64,000 bases of DNA from JAAYHG01 sp012735455 (GCA_050951365.1 JBMNIX010000008.1:19190-83189); one strand, 5' to 3'; numbered from the stretch's first letter, positions 1-9,369 are shown. A program made the numbers and translations. Notes: generated from the letters alone by a model not told the origin.

Positions 1-4
1 TAGG

Positions 5-943
5 ATGGTGCGAGAAGAAAAGCGCGTAGCCGTTGATGGGCGCGAACTTACCCTAACTAATCTCAGCAAAGTTTTTTGGCCTGAAGACGGCTACACCAAG
101 GCCGATCTTATCCATTACTATACAGAGATTTTTTCTTACCTAGCGCCTTACCTCAGAGATCGTCCCTTGGTAGTGACTCGCTACCCAAATGGTATTTTCG
201 GGAAGTCCTTTTACCAAAAGAACCTGCCTAATTACGCGCCCGAGTGGATTGAGACTGTGGCAGTGCCAACAGAGTCAGAAAAACGGGTTATCCGTTTTCC
301 AGTCTGCCAAGATTTGTCCACTCTGCTCTGGTTGGTGAATCAGGGAGCAGTGGAACTGCACCCTTGGCTTTCGCGCCGGGACAAACTTGACTATCCGGAT
401 TTTGCCGTCTTCGATTTGGACCCGGATCCTCCTAGTTCTATTGTTGAGGCGAGGCAGGTGGCCCAGGTGCTACAGCGCTTTCTCACTGCATTGGGGCTGC
501 AGGTTGTTATCAAGACCTCCGGTGCTACAGGGCTGCATCTATATGTGCCTTTGGCACGGGAGGAGACCTACGAGGAAGTTCGTGATTTTTGCGGTTTAGT
601 GGCCCAAGCGGTAGCTGCAGAACTGCCGGATTTAGCAACTGTAGAACGCAAGGTGGCCAAGCGACAGGGCAAGGTCTATATCGACTGGCTACAGAATATT
701 CGTGGGCAGACCATCTGTGCTCCTTACAGTGTTCGTCCGCTTCCCCATGCTCCTGTTTCTACTCCCTTACGTTCCGAAGAGGTTGAAGAAGTGACAGGTG
801 GCTGTAACATAAAGACCATGAGACGACGCATAAAGGAAGAAGGAGAGCTGTTTAGGGAGGCCCTCGCAGGGGGCGGGATTCTGCGACAGGCACTGGCCAA
901 TCTTAGGCCGCAGAAAGGAGGAATAACTGCCTTTGGCAGCTAA
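5..943 (+). CDS. Stand-alone LigD-type DNA repair polymerase (primase-polymerase domain)
   Basis: This 312-residue protein matches the polymerase domain of bacterial LigD, the archaeo-eukaryotic primase-like nucleotidyltransferase used in Ku-dependent non-homologous end joining. Visible motifs are the metal-binding DLDPDP (Asp137, Asp139), SGATGLH with Ser172 and His178, and Asp227 in IDWLQN followed by APYSVRPLP. No ligase or phosphoesterase domain is attached, so this is the split architecture known from some Bacillota and archaea; ligase and Ku would have to be encoded elsewhere. The ATG at position 5 follows a stop triplet and fits the family N-terminus (LTNLSKVFWP motif). The next gene, dprA, is also a DNA-processing gene, but co-function is only suggested. 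The family call is firm; the physiological role is inferred. Confidence 0.9.
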   Translation: MVREEKRVAVDGRELTLTNLSKVFWPEDGYTKADLIHYYTEIFSYLAPYLRDRPLVVTRYPNGIFGKSFYQKNLPNYAPEWIETVAVPTESEKRVIRFPVCQDLSTLLWLVNQGAVELHPWLSRRDKLDYPDFAVFDLDPDPPSSIVEARQVAQVLQRFLTALGLQVVIKTSGATGLHLYVPLAREETYEEVRDFCGLVAQAVAAELPDLATVERKVAKRQGKVYIDWLQNIRGQTICAPYSVRPLPHAPVSTPLRSEEVEEVTGGCNIKTMRRRIKEEGELFREALAGGGILRQALANLRPQKGGITAFGS

Positions 944-995
944 GTAAACCAAAGGCAAATGGGGGAGAACGGGGGAGGGAGAGGAAATAGCACCC

Positions 996-2078
996 TTGAG
1001 TGAACGGGATCTCTGGCTGGCCGTGTCCGCTGTACCGGGAATAGGGCCACGTTCTTTCTACCAGCTGTTGGCAGAGTTTGATCACCTCCAAGACTTTTGG
1101 CATACCCCTGAGACTGAAGTCCTGGAGAGGCTGGCTGCATTAGGGCAGAAGCGTTTGCAGGCACTGCTTGAGGGTCGAAGGAGTTTTTCTTTGGAGCAGA
1201 CCTTGGAACGGTTGGCTGCAGCTAAGGTTCAGTACGTGACCCTGCTTGATGCGGACTATCCCGAACGTCTAAAGACTATTTTTGATCCACCGCCGGTGCT
1301 GTATTACCGGGGGACCCTGAGTTCAGAAGATACCCTCGCAGTGGCGGTAGTGGGATCGCGCCGGGCAACGGCCTACGGACGAGAGGTGGCCACGAAAATT
1401 GCTCGGGAGTTGGCTGAAGCCGGGGTTACTGTGGTAAGCGGTTTGGCCCGCGGAATAGACAGCGCCGCACACCGCGGTGCGCTGGCTGGGCACGGACGTA
1501 CTCTGGCCGTGTTAGGCTGTGGTTTGGATGTCACGTATCCACCGGAGAATGGGCGGCTATACGCTCAAATTGCCGAGCAAGGCGCAGTCCTGAGTGAGTT
1601 TCCCTTGGGTACACCGCCCGAGGCAAGGAACTTTCCTCTGCGGAACCGAGTGATTAGCGGTTTGTCTCGAGGTGTGCTGGTAGTGGAGGCAGCGCGCACC
1701 AGTGGCTCGCTTATAACGGCCGATTGCGCCCTTGAACAGGGGAGAGACGTGTACGCTGTGCCTGGACCCATAACCAGTCCTTATAGCTGGGGAACAAATA
1801 ATCTGATTAAGCAGGGGGCCCGGGTTGTACAAGGGGTGCAGGATGTACTGGTGGAGCTTGGTTTAGAATATAGAGAAGACCAAACACGAAGGCTACCGGA
1901 CTTGACGGACCAGGAAGAGAAGGTGTATTCTTTCTTTTCAGAGCGTAGCATTCATATTGATGAGCTGGTGCGCCTTTCCGGGCTCACGACGCAAGAGGTA
2001 ACAACAGTGCTCATGATGTTGGAACTTAAGGGATTAGTGCGGCAACTACCAGGAAAAATGTTTTTCCGGTTACCATAA
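996..2078 (+). CDS. dprA: DNA-processing protein DprA (Smf)
   Basis: DprA binds incoming single-stranded DNA during natural transformation and loads RecA onto it. The 360-residue protein has an N-terminal helix-hairpin-helix-like region (VPGIGPRSF). The Rossmann-like core follows, with VVGSRRAT, SGLARGIDSAAH, GCGLDVTYPPEN and RNRVISGLSRGVLVVEA. A C-terminal winged-helix domain ends in LELKGLVRQLPGK. The start is the TTG at 996, preceded by a purine-rich GGGAGAGGAAA stretch. It sits just upstream of topA, the usual Bacillota arrangement. DprA is widespread in bacteria not known to be competent, so its presence does not prove competence. Confidence 0.95.
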   Translation: MSERDLWLAVSAVPGIGPRSFYQLLAEFDHLQDFWHTPETEVLERLAALGQKRLQALLEGRRSFSLEQTLERLAAAKVQYVTLLDADYPERLKTIFDPPPVLYYRGTLSSEDTLAVAVVGSRRATAYGREVATKIARELAEAGVTVVSGLARGIDSAAHRGALAGHGRTLAVLGCGLDVTYPPENGRLYAQIAEQGAVLSEFPLGTPPEARNFPLRNRVISGLSRGVLVVEAARTSGSLITADCALEQGRDVYAVPGPITSPYSWGTNNLIKQGARVVQGVQDVLVELGLEYREDQTRRLPDLTDQEEKVYSFFSERSIHIDELVRLSGLTTQEVTTVLMMLELKGLVRQLPGKMFFRLP

Positions 2079-2097
2079 CGGTAATACTGACAAAGGA

Positions 2098-2103
2098 TAT
2101 AAT
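2098..2103 (+). promoter_or_regulatory. Possible topA promoter -10 element
   Basis: A perfect TATAAT lies 20 bases after the dprA stop and about 37 bases before the topA ATG. No good -35 sits at 16-18 bp spacing; TTACCA is 22 bp upstream, which is too far. A GC-rich inverted repeat (about 2107-2124) follows. The element may act as a weak promoter or be chance. Confidence 0.3.
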
Positions 2104-2140
2104 ACTCCGGGCGACCTGCCCCGGCGTTGGGGGTTTGAGG

Positions 2141-4260
2141 ATGGCAAAGTATCTTCTTATAGTGGAATCTCCGGCAAAGGCCAAAACAATAGAAAAGTTC
2201 TTGGGTAAGAATTACTCTGTAGCCGCCTCCATGGGCCATGTGAGGGACCTACCTAAGAGTCAATTTGGGGTAGATATAGAGGCAAACTATACCCCCAAAT
2301 ACATAACCATTCGGGGTAAGGGTGAAATCCTAAAGAAATTGCGCGACGCAGCCAAGAAGGCGGACAAGGTGTTCCTGGCTGCTGACCCGGACCGGGAAGG
2401 TGAGGCAATTGCCTGGCACTTGGCCCACATACTGGGAATTCCCCCTTCTTCTAATTGCCGTGTTGAGTTCAACGAGATAACGAAACAAGCAGTGTGGGAG
2501 TCCCTCAAGAATCCGCGCACCATTGATCAACACCGTGTTGATGCTCAGCAGGCACGGCGTGTCCTGGACCGCCTGGTAGGATACAACCTCAGTCCCTTGC
2601 TCTGGGAGAAGGTTAAACGTGGACTTTCTGCGGGACGGGTGCAGTCTGTGGCGGTAAAACTCATTTGTGACCGGCAGCGGGAGATTGATGCCTTTGAACC
2701 TCAGGAATATTGGACCATTACCTCACAGCTGGCGAAGACCACAGGGGAGAGGTTTAGTGCCCGGTTGATCCAGCGGGGTGAGCAAAAGCTAGAGATAGGC
2801 AGCGAGGACGAGGCTGAGGCCTTGGTCAAGGAACTCAAGAAACAGTCTTTGCGGGTGCTCTCTGTTAACCGGCGCGAGCGTCGTAAGAACCCTAGTCCCC
2901 CCTTTACCACCAGCACTCTGCAGCAGGAGGCTTGCGCGTAGGCTTGGTTTTACTGTTAAGAAAACCATGGCAGTGGCTCAACAGCTCTATGAGGGTCTTG
3001 AGGTGGGAAAAGAGGGTCGTGTCGGCCTTATTACTTATATGCGTACCGACTCAATCCGGGTGTCTGAGATGGCACGCAGCGAGGCTTTGTCTTACATTAC
3101 GGCTAGTTTTGGCGAAGAATATAAGGGTTCCGGAACTTTTGCTTCTCGGCGCCGGGGTAAGGTGCAGGATGCCCATGAGGGTATACGTCCCACTCAGGTA
3201 AGTCGCACCCCCAAGGACCTAAGTCCCTACTTAAGTCGGGATCAATTACGACTTTACACACTTATTTGGGAGCGTTTCCTGGCTAGTCAAATGGCCCCGG
3301 CGGTCTATGACAGCGTGTCTGTGGAGATACTGGCTGGAGAGCTTAGACTTAGGGCCACAGGGTCGGAAGTAAAGTTTCCGGGCCATACAGCAGTGTACGA
3401 AGAGTCGCAGGAGGGTAATGAAGAGGAAAAGGCCCAGGTTCTGCCGTCTCTTGAGGAGGGAGAGACCCTTAGGTTTCTCAAGGTCTCTCCTGAGCAGCAC
3501 TTTACTCAGCCACCTGCCATGTATACGGAGGCTTCTCTGGTAAAAGCTCTGGAGGAGAAGGAGATTGGTCGGCCCAGCACCTATGCGCCCACGGTGGAGA
3601 CCATTCTCAAGCGTGGTTATGTGGTGCGGGAACAAAAAAAGCTCAAGCCGACCGAGCTGGGTTTCATTGTTACAGACCTTTTGAGTGAGTACTTTCCGGA
3701 GATTATCGATGAAGAGTTTACTGCCGAGATGGAGGATAAGCTGGATCAGGTAGCAGAGGGGCAAGCTGAGTGGCGGCAGGTGGTGGGCGAGTTTTATCCT
3801 GCTTTCGCCACTCAGTTGCAGGTAGCCAAGGAAAGGATGGCTCAAGTTCATGTGGCAGACGAGGTGAGCGATAAGGTTTGTGAGCTCTGCGGCCGGAACA
3901 TGGTGATAAAGCAGGGACGCTTCGGCAAGTTCTTGGCCTGTCCTGGCTTTCCAGAGTGCCGCAACACAAAGCCCATTCGCGAAGGTACCGGCGTGAAATG
4001 TCCAGAGTGTGGCGGGGAGATCCTCGTTAAGACCTCGCGCCATGGGCGGCGCTTTTACGGCTGTGAAAACTATCCCGAGTGCAACTTTGTCACCTGGGAT
4101 CGACCAATTGAAAAACGTTGCCCCGAGTGCGGGGCATTAATGGTACGCAAGGAGACTAAACGGCGGCCTCCGTATTTCGCCTGTAGCAACAAGGAGTGCC
4201 GTCACAAAAGAACCCTCGCCAAGGGGGAAGGACAAGCGGAAAAAGAGGGTGGGTTCGTGA
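2141..4260 (+). CDS. topA: DNA topoisomerase I, reading frame interrupted
   Basis: Type IA topoisomerase that relaxes negative supercoils. The Toprim domain is at the N-terminus (ATG 2141; LLIVESPAKAKTIEKFLG, DPDREGEAIAWHL). The catalytic tyrosine is in YMRTDS, codon 3036-3038. Three C4 zinc ribbons follow the core (about 3880-4200). As written, the frame breaks at 2930-2937: the first part ends at TAG 2939-2941 right after STLQQEA, and the family sequence resumes one frame over as RRLGFTVKKTM. Removing one base (a T at 2932/2933) restores STLQQEAARRLGF. The tail also runs without a stop into trmFO; one extra base in about 4211-4256 (for example in GGGGG) would give a basic tail stopping at TGA 4258-4260. 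The corrected length is about 705 residues, normal for the family. Confidence 0.9.
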
Positions 4261-5576
4261 CGATAAGAGGGGTTAAGGTGATTGGTGCCGGCCTCGCTGG
4301 GAGTGAAGCGGCCTGGCAGCTGGCAAAGCGCGGGGTTAAAGTCAGACTCTTTGAGATGCGGCCCGAGACGCAGACTCCTGCCCACCACACGGATGGATTT
4401 GCAGAGTTGGTTTGCAGCAATTCGCTGCGAGCTGAGTCGGTGGAGAATGCAGTGGGCCTGCTCAAAGAGGAAATGCGGCGCATGGATTCACTCGTTATGC
4501 AGGCAGCGGCTGCCACCCGGGTACCTGCCGGCGGAGCTCTGGCCGTGGATAGGGAAGGTTTTTCTGCTTACATCACGGAAACGCTAATGCAACATCCAAA
4601 TGTTACGGTGGAACGTAAGGAAGTCACAGAAATACCGTCTGACGACATAACCATCATCGCTTCAGGTCCGCTCACTTCAGAGCCGTTGGCTGAGCGTTTG
4701 GCCGAGCTTACAGGTAGTGAAAACCTACACTTCCACGATGCCGTGGCCCCCATCGTTGCGCTGGAGTCAGTAAACATTGAGCATTGCTTTTGGGGATCTC
4801 GTTACGGCAAGGGTGGGGACAAAGCTTACTTGAACTGCCCTCTGACTAAGGAAGAATACGAGCGTTTTTGGCAAGAATTGGTGCAGGCTGAACGCTATCC
4901 ACTCCATGAGTTTGAAGAGGTTAAAGTGTTTGAGGGTTGCATGCCGATAGAAATAATGGCTGCGCGCGGACCGGATACGTTGCGCTACGGTCCTCTCAAA
5001 CCGGTTGGCCTGAAAGATCCGCGTACAGGTAAGGAACCGTATGCCGTTGTTCAGCTGCGGCAGGACAACCGCGAGGGGACCCTTTATAATCTGGTAGGTT
5101 TTCAGACTCAGCTCAAGTGGGGCGAGCAAAGGCGTGTTTTTGGTCTGATTCCTGGTCTGGAAAAGGCGGAGTTCGTGCGTTATGGGGTTATGCACCGGAA
5201 TACCTTTATTGCCTCTCCCAAGGTGCTCTGGCCCACTTGGCAGTTCAAAGGGAGGCCGAATCTTTTTGTTGCTGGACAGGTTACCGGTGTGGAGGGCTAT
5301 GTGGAATCGGCGGCTTCCGGCCTTATTGCGGGTATCAACGCGGCGCGCTTAGCTCGAGGCATGAGTCTTATAACTCTACCGATGGAGACAGCGTGTGGCG
5401 CCTTAGCCCACTATGTTACCACTGCAAACCCCGAAACCTTTCAACCCATGAACATAAACTTTGGTCTTTTTTCACCCCTGGAAAAGAGGGTCAAGGGTCG
5501 TCGTGAACGTAACCAGGCCTTGGCCCAAAGGGCCTTGCAGTGGTTTGACAATAATTGGAAAGATTTAGAATTATAG
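4257..5576 (+). CDS. trmFO: Methylenetetrahydrofolate-tRNA-(uracil-5-)-methyltransferase TrmFO
   Basis: FAD- and folate-dependent enzyme that makes 5-methyluridine at position 54 of tRNA. The 439-residue protein begins at GTG 4257 with an FAD-binding glycine motif (GAGLAGSEAAW). It continues with the family blocks RPETQTPAHHTD and LVCSNSLRAES, and has C-terminal GQVTGVEGYVESAASG. The GTG overlaps a TGA in another frame, the usual GTGA coupling with the upstream gene. As written there is no stop between topA and this gene, so an automated call may show a topA-trmFO fusion; I treat that as an artefact (see topA). topA-trmFO-xerC is a conserved Bacillota order. Confidence 0.95.
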   Translation: MTIRGVKVIGAGLAGSEAAWQLAKRGVKVRLFEMRPETQTPAHHTDGFAELVCSNSLRAESVENAVGLLKEEMRRMDSLVMQAAAATRVPAGGALAVDREGFSAYITETLMQHPNVTVERKEVTEIPSDDITIIASGPLTSEPLAERLAELTGSENLHFHDAVAPIVALESVNIEHCFWGSRYGKGGDKAYLNCPLTKEEYERFWQELVQAERYPLHEFEEVKVFEGCMPIEIMAARGPDTLRYGPLKPVGLKDPRTGKEPYAVVQLRQDNREGTLYNLVGFQTQLKWGEQRRVFGLIPGLEKAEFVRYGVMHRNTFIASPKVLWPTWQFKGRPNLFVAGQVTGVEGYVESAASGLIAGINAARLARGMSLITLPMETACGALAHYVTTANPETFQPMNINFGLFSPLEKRVKGRRERNQALAQRALQWFDNNWKDLEL

Positions 5577-5578
5577 TG

Positions 5579-5607
5579 TTGCCAAAATAATCTTTTTGTG
5601 CTAGGAT
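5579..5607 (+). promoter_or_regulatory. Sigma-A-type promoter candidate upstream of xerC
   Basis: TTGCCA at 5579-5584 and TAGGAT at 5602-5607 are separated by 17 bp. They lie in the 70-base gap after trmFO, about 40 bases before the xerC start. The element would drive xerC-hslV-hslU-codY. The assignment rests on sequence match and spacing alone. Confidence 0.5.
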
Positions 5608-5646
5608 AGTTTCGTATACAATGCTTCCCTCTTCGAGGTGGTCAGA

Positions 5647-6540
5647 GTGGCCTGGCAGGAGTGGCGAGAAGAATTCCTGAGTTATTTGCGGCAGGACCGG
5701 GGATACTCCCCCCACACCATTGCGGGCTACGCAGACGACCTGGATGACTTTGCCGGCTTTTGCCGGGAGCAAGGTGTGGACCCTGCTTTTCTACCCCGGA
5801 GGTTTCTCCGGGCTTATTTGGGTTATCTCAACGACAAGGGGTATGCCCGACGTACCATTGCACGGCGGGTGGCTGCTCTGCGGGCCTTCTTTCACTATCT
5901 AAACCGCATTGGTATCGCTGAGGAGTACCATGGTGCAGAACTGAGAAGTCCCAAACTAAACCGAGTCTTACCTGTCTTTTTGTCCCAGGACCAGGTGGAG
6001 GCTCTACTGAAGGCCCCAGACATTTCCGGTCCTTTAGGACTGCGAGATGCCGCTATTTTAGAGACGCTCTATGCCACAGGAGCGCGGGTAGGGGAGCTGG
6101 TTTCCCTCGACGTAGGGGATGTCAACCTTAGCGCAGGCTGTGCCCGTGTGTTTGGCAAGGGGCAGCGCGAGCGCATAGTCCTCTTGGGTTGCCGGGCTGT
6201 AGAGAGGCTGCAAAGTTATCTTAATAAGGGTCGGCCCCAATTGGTAAAGCCTGGACGTGTTGAAACTGCGCTCTTCCTAGGCCGGACAGGTGGACGTTTG
6301 AGTGACCGCAGTGTCCGCCGATTGGTGGATAAATACAGCGCTAAAGCGGCTCTAAGTTTACGCATTAGTCCTCATACCTTACGTCACACTTTTGCGACCC
6401 ACCTGTTGGAAAATGGTGCGGACCTGCGTAGTGTGCAAGAACTACTGGGTCATGCCACCCTGTCTACTACCCAGGTGTACACCCATGTCTCCCGACGTCG
6501 CTTGTACGGCGAGTACAGGGCGACGCATCCCCGAGCGTAA
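5647..6540 (+). CDS. xerC: Tyrosine recombinase XerC
   Basis: Site-specific tyrosine recombinase that resolves chromosome dimers at dif with a partner XerD. The N-terminal SAM-like DNA-binding domain (QDRGYSPHTIAGY) is followed by the catalytic domain. Catalytic residues are visible: Arg147 in ATGARVGEL, His243 and Arg246 in HTLRHTFATH, His269 in LGHATL, and nucleophile Tyr278. I prefer GTG 5647 because a GAGG lies about 8 bases upstream; GTG 5638 would add three residues. The length of 297 residues is typical. The order xerC-hslV-hslU-codY matches codV-clpQ-clpY-codY of Bacillus subtilis. Confidence 0.93.
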   Translation: MAWQEWREEFLSYLRQDRGYSPHTIAGYADDLDDFAGFCREQGVDPAFLPRRFLRAYLGYLNDKGYARRTIARRVAALRAFFHYLNRIGIAEEYHGAELRSPKLNRVLPVFLSQDQVEALLKAPDISGPLGLRDAAILETLYATGARVGELVSLDVGDVNLSAGCARVFGKGQRERIVLLGCRAVERLQSYLNKGRPQLVKPGRVETALFLGRTGGRLSDRSVRRLVDKYSAKAALSLRISPHTLRHTFATHLLENGADLRSVQELLGHATLSTTQVYTHVSRRRLYGEYRATHPRA

Positions 6541-6559
6541 GAAGAGAGGGGGTAAACAC

Positions 6560-7090
6560 GTGTTTCAGGGTACAACCATAGTTGCGGTGCGTCGGGCCGG
6601 CCGCGTGGCAGTGGCCGGGGACGGCCAGGTTACATTTGGCAACGCTACCATCATGAAACACGGAGCCCGCAAAGTGAGGCGTTTACACGCTGGCAGGGTT
6701 GTGGCTGGCTTTGCCGGCTCGGTGGCTGACGCGTTCACCCTCTTCGAGAAGTTTGAAAGCAGGTTGGAAGAGTATCACGGCAACCTGCAGCGGGCGGCGG
6801 TGGAGTTGGCCAAAGAGTGGCGAATGGACCGGGTGTTAAGACGCCTGGAGGCGCTCCTTGTGGTGGCCAACTCGGATAAGGTGCTTATTATCTCAGGCAG
6901 CGGTGAGGTTATTGAACCGGATGACGATGTTGCGGCCATCGGCTCCGGTGGACCTTACGCGCTGGCGGCGGCAAGGGCCCTTATTGCTCACTCTGATCTC
7001 AGTGCCAGGGATGTGGCCATGGAGGCTCTGAAAATTGCCTCCAGGATCTGCGTCTACACCAACGACCAGATTACGGTTGAGGAGTTGTAG
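6560..7090 (+). CDS. hslV: ATP-dependent protease proteolytic subunit HslV (ClpQ)
   Basis: Proteasome-like peptidase that forms a double ring capped by HslU and degrades unfolded substrates in the cytoplasm. The 176-residue protein contains TTIVAVRR, SGDGQVTFG-like AGDGQVTFGN and the conserved GSGGPYALAAARAL block. Start GTG 6560 follows AGAGGGGGT. The first residues are MFQG before the Thr-Thr pair, so the nucleophile (Thr5) would be exposed only after removing more than the initiator Met. In most HslV proteins the Thr follows Met directly, while Bacillus ClpQ also carries an N-terminal extension. hslU follows after 2 bases. Confidence 0.94.
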   Translation: MFQGTTIVAVRRAGRVAVAGDGQVTFGNATIMKHGARKVRRLHAGRVVAGFAGSVADAFTLFEKFESRLEEYHGNLQRAAVELAKEWRMDRVLRRLEALLVVANSDKVLIISGSGEVIEPDDDVAAIGSGGPYALAAARALIAHSDLSARDVAMEALKIASRICVYTNDQITVEEL

Positions 7091-7092
7091 CC

Positions 7093-8497
7093 ATGATGGA
7101 GGAACTTCTTCCTCGCCAGATTGTAGAAGAGCTAGATAAGTACATTATCGGACAGGAAGAGGCCAAACGGGCGGTGGCCATTGCCCTACGCAATCGTTAC
7201 CGCCGAAGTAAACTGCCGCCAGAGCTCCGCGACGAGATTGTCCCTAAGAATATCCTGATGATTGGTCCTACAGGTGGTGGGCAAGACAGAGATTGCTCGG
7301 CGCTTAGCAAAGCTGGTAAATGCACCTCTTGTAAAGGTCGAGGCAACCAAATTTACAGAGGTTGGCTATGTTGGGCGCGATGTAGAGTCGATGATACGGG
7401 ATTTGGTAGAGACAGCCGTTCGCATGGTAAGAACAGAGCAAATGGAGAAGGTGCAGACCAAGGCAGCAGAGCTAGCCGAGGAGCGTCTTTTGGATCTTTT
7501 GGCACCGTTACCACAACAAAAGGCGCAGAATGTTAACCCTCTGGGCTTTCTCTTTGGGGTAAAGGAGGAAGTTCCTCGCGCGGAGGAAGATAGCTACAGC
7601 GATCACTTGGCAGAAATTAGGGCGCGGCGAGCTCGCATACGTCAGCAGTTGGCGGCAGGCGAGTTGGAAGACCAGCTGGTGGAGGTAGAAATTGAAGACA
7701 ATACTCCGCCCATGCTGGAGGTTTTCTCCGGCACGGGAGTAGAGGAGATGGGAATTAATCTACAAGAGGTCTTAGGTAACATGTTTCCTAAGAAGCGGAA
7801 GAAACGCCGCGTAACCGTAGCCAATGCCCGGCGACTCCTCAGCCAGGAAGAAGCCCAAAAGCTCATTGACATGGATGAAGTGGTCGCTATTGCTATCCAA
7901 CGTGCTGAACAATCAGGTATCGTTTTTGTCGACGAGGTGGATAAGATCGCAGGGCGAGAGGGTGGAGTGGGGCCCGATGTTTCCCGTGAAGGTGTCCAGC
8001 GCGACATTCTCCCGATCATCGAAGGCTGTACTGTTGTCACCAAGTACGGCCCGGTAAAAACAGATCACATCTTGTTTGTTGCCGCTGGTGCCTTTCACGT
8101 GGCCAAACCCTCGGACCTGATACCGGAACTACAGGGCCGCTTTCCGCTCCGAGTTGAGCTTAAGTCGCTGACCGAGGCGGATTTTCGCCGAATTCTCACC
8201 CAACCGGAAAATGCGCTCATCAAGCAATATACCGCCCTTTTGGAAACGGAAGGTATAAAAATTAAATTTACCGACGATGCTATAGACGAAATTGCGAGAA
8301 CGGCCACCATTGTTAACGAACAAACCGAGAACATTGGGGCCAGGCGCCTGCACACGATTCTGGAAAAGGTGCTAGAGGAAATATCTTTTGCTGCTGGGGA
8401 GAGCGGTCCTCAGGAAGTAGTGATTGACGCAGCTTATGTGCGTAGTCAGCTGGAGAGCATTGTGAAAAATAGGGACCTTAGTCAGTACATCCTGTAA
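7093..8497 (+). CDS. hslU: ATP-dependent protease ATPase subunit HslU (ClpY), frame interrupted in Walker A
   Basis: AAA+ unfoldase partner of HslV. The N-terminus (LLPRQIVEELDKYIIGQEEAKRA) reads from ATG 7093. At the P-loop the frame fails: the sequence gives GPTGGGQDRD in the first frame, while GVGKTEIARRLAK continues in the next. One extra G at 7276/7277 accounts for it. Downstream, the I-domain, Walker B (IVFVDEVDKI), sensor region (SREGVQRDILPI, ELQGRFPLRVEL) and C-terminal YIL are intact. The corrected protein is 467 residues, a standard length. If the shift were real, no functional ATPase would be made. The rest of the gene shows no decay, so a sequence error is more likely than a pseudogene. 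Confidence 0.9.
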
Positions 8498-8533
8498 ATG
8501 AATTGAGTAAAAGAATCAGAGGAGGAGTCTGTT

Positions 8534-9307
8534 GTGAGACTGCTAGAAAAAACCCGTAGCCTAAACCGCCTGCTGCAGAAGTCTGCGGGGCACCCAGTTG
8601 ATTTTGATGAAATCTGCCGAGTGCTTAGCGATCTTATCCAAGGTAACGTTTACGTGGTAAGTAGGCGCGGCAAGATTCTAGGCCACGCTTTAAAGCAGGA
8701 CTACCACTGTGATGTGCTGGAAGCGGATGTGCTCAAGGCCGAGAAGTTTCCCGGTGATTTCAATGATCGCCTACTGCGTGTTCTAGATACCACCACCTTT
8801 AAGCAGGAAGCAGGCCACTGCGTGTTCGATAGTGAAATTGGCTGCCTCTTTGCCGAACAAGAGCTTTCAATCGTACCTATCAATGGTGCTGGTGAGCGTC
8901 TGGGATCTTTGATTGCGGCCAAATTCGAGCAGCCATTTGGAGAAGAGGATTTTGTTCTTGTTGAATACGGTGCTACAGTGGTGGGCATGGAGATTCTGCG
9001 CTCAAAGAGCGAAGAGATTGAAGAAGAGGCCAGAAAGAAGGCTGCAGTGCAGATCGCACTGGGGACCCTGTCTTACTCTGAGCTGGAGGCCGTAGTTCAT
9101 ATCTTTGAGGAATTGGATGGTACAGAAGGGCTCTTAGTAGCGAGTAAGGTGGCGGACCGTGTTGGAATCACCCGTTCCGTCATAGTCAATGCTCTGCGGA
9201 AGTTCGAAAGCGCCGGTGTCATTGAGTCTCGCTCTCTAGGGATGAAGGGGACCTACATCAAGGTCCTTAACGATCGCCTCTTGGACGAGCTTAAGAAAAT
9301 AAAGTAG
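8534..9307 (+). CDS. codY: GTP-sensing transcriptional repressor CodY
   Basis: Global regulator that senses GTP and branched-chain amino acids and represses nutrient-acquisition, and in some species motility, genes. The 257-residue protein has an N-terminal GAF-type ligand domain. The near-invariant C-terminal winged helix-turn-helix reads ASKVADRVGITRS, then NALRKFESAGVIESRS, then GMKGTYIKV. Start GTG 8534 lies 6 bases after GGAGGAG. It ends the xerC-hslVU-codY unit, and a strong terminator follows. A CodY-box match lies 60 bases beyond the stop, ahead of flgB, which suggests control of the neighbouring flagellar operon. Confidence 0.97.
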   Translation: MRLLEKTRSLNRLLQKSAGHPVDFDEICRVLSDLIQGNVYVVSRRGKILGHALKQDYHCDVLEADVLKAEKFPGDFNDRLLRVLDTTTFKQEAGHCVFDSEIGCLFAEQELSIVPINGAGERLGSLIAAKFEQPFGEEDFVLVEYGATVVGMEILRSKSEEIEEEARKKAAVQIALGTLSYSELEAVVHIFEELDGTEGLLVASKVADRVGITRSVIVNALRKFESAGVIESRSLGMKGTYIKVLNDRLLDELKKIK

Positions 9308-9323
9308 CAAGTACGCTGATTTC

Positions 9324-9353
9324 GACCCCCTTCGTCAGGGGGTTTCTTTTTTT
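9324..9353 (+). terminator. Rho-independent terminator after codY
   Basis: The stem ACCCCCT (9325-9331) pairs with AGGGGGT (9337-9343) across a 5-base loop and is followed by a T-rich run (TTTCTTTTTTT). It separates the codY unit from the flagellar operon. Confidence 0.85.
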
Positions 9354-9369
9354 GTCGTTTTTTGGGAGC

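Noticed and set aside
3246..4043. 265-codon open frame on the minus strand opposite topA
   Set aside because: It mirrors a strongly conserved coding region, has no ribosome site and no recognisable domain.
2141..8497. topA and hslU as true pseudogenes
   Set aside because: Each has only a one-base shift with otherwise full conservation and no other stops or deletions; topA is essential in most bacteria.
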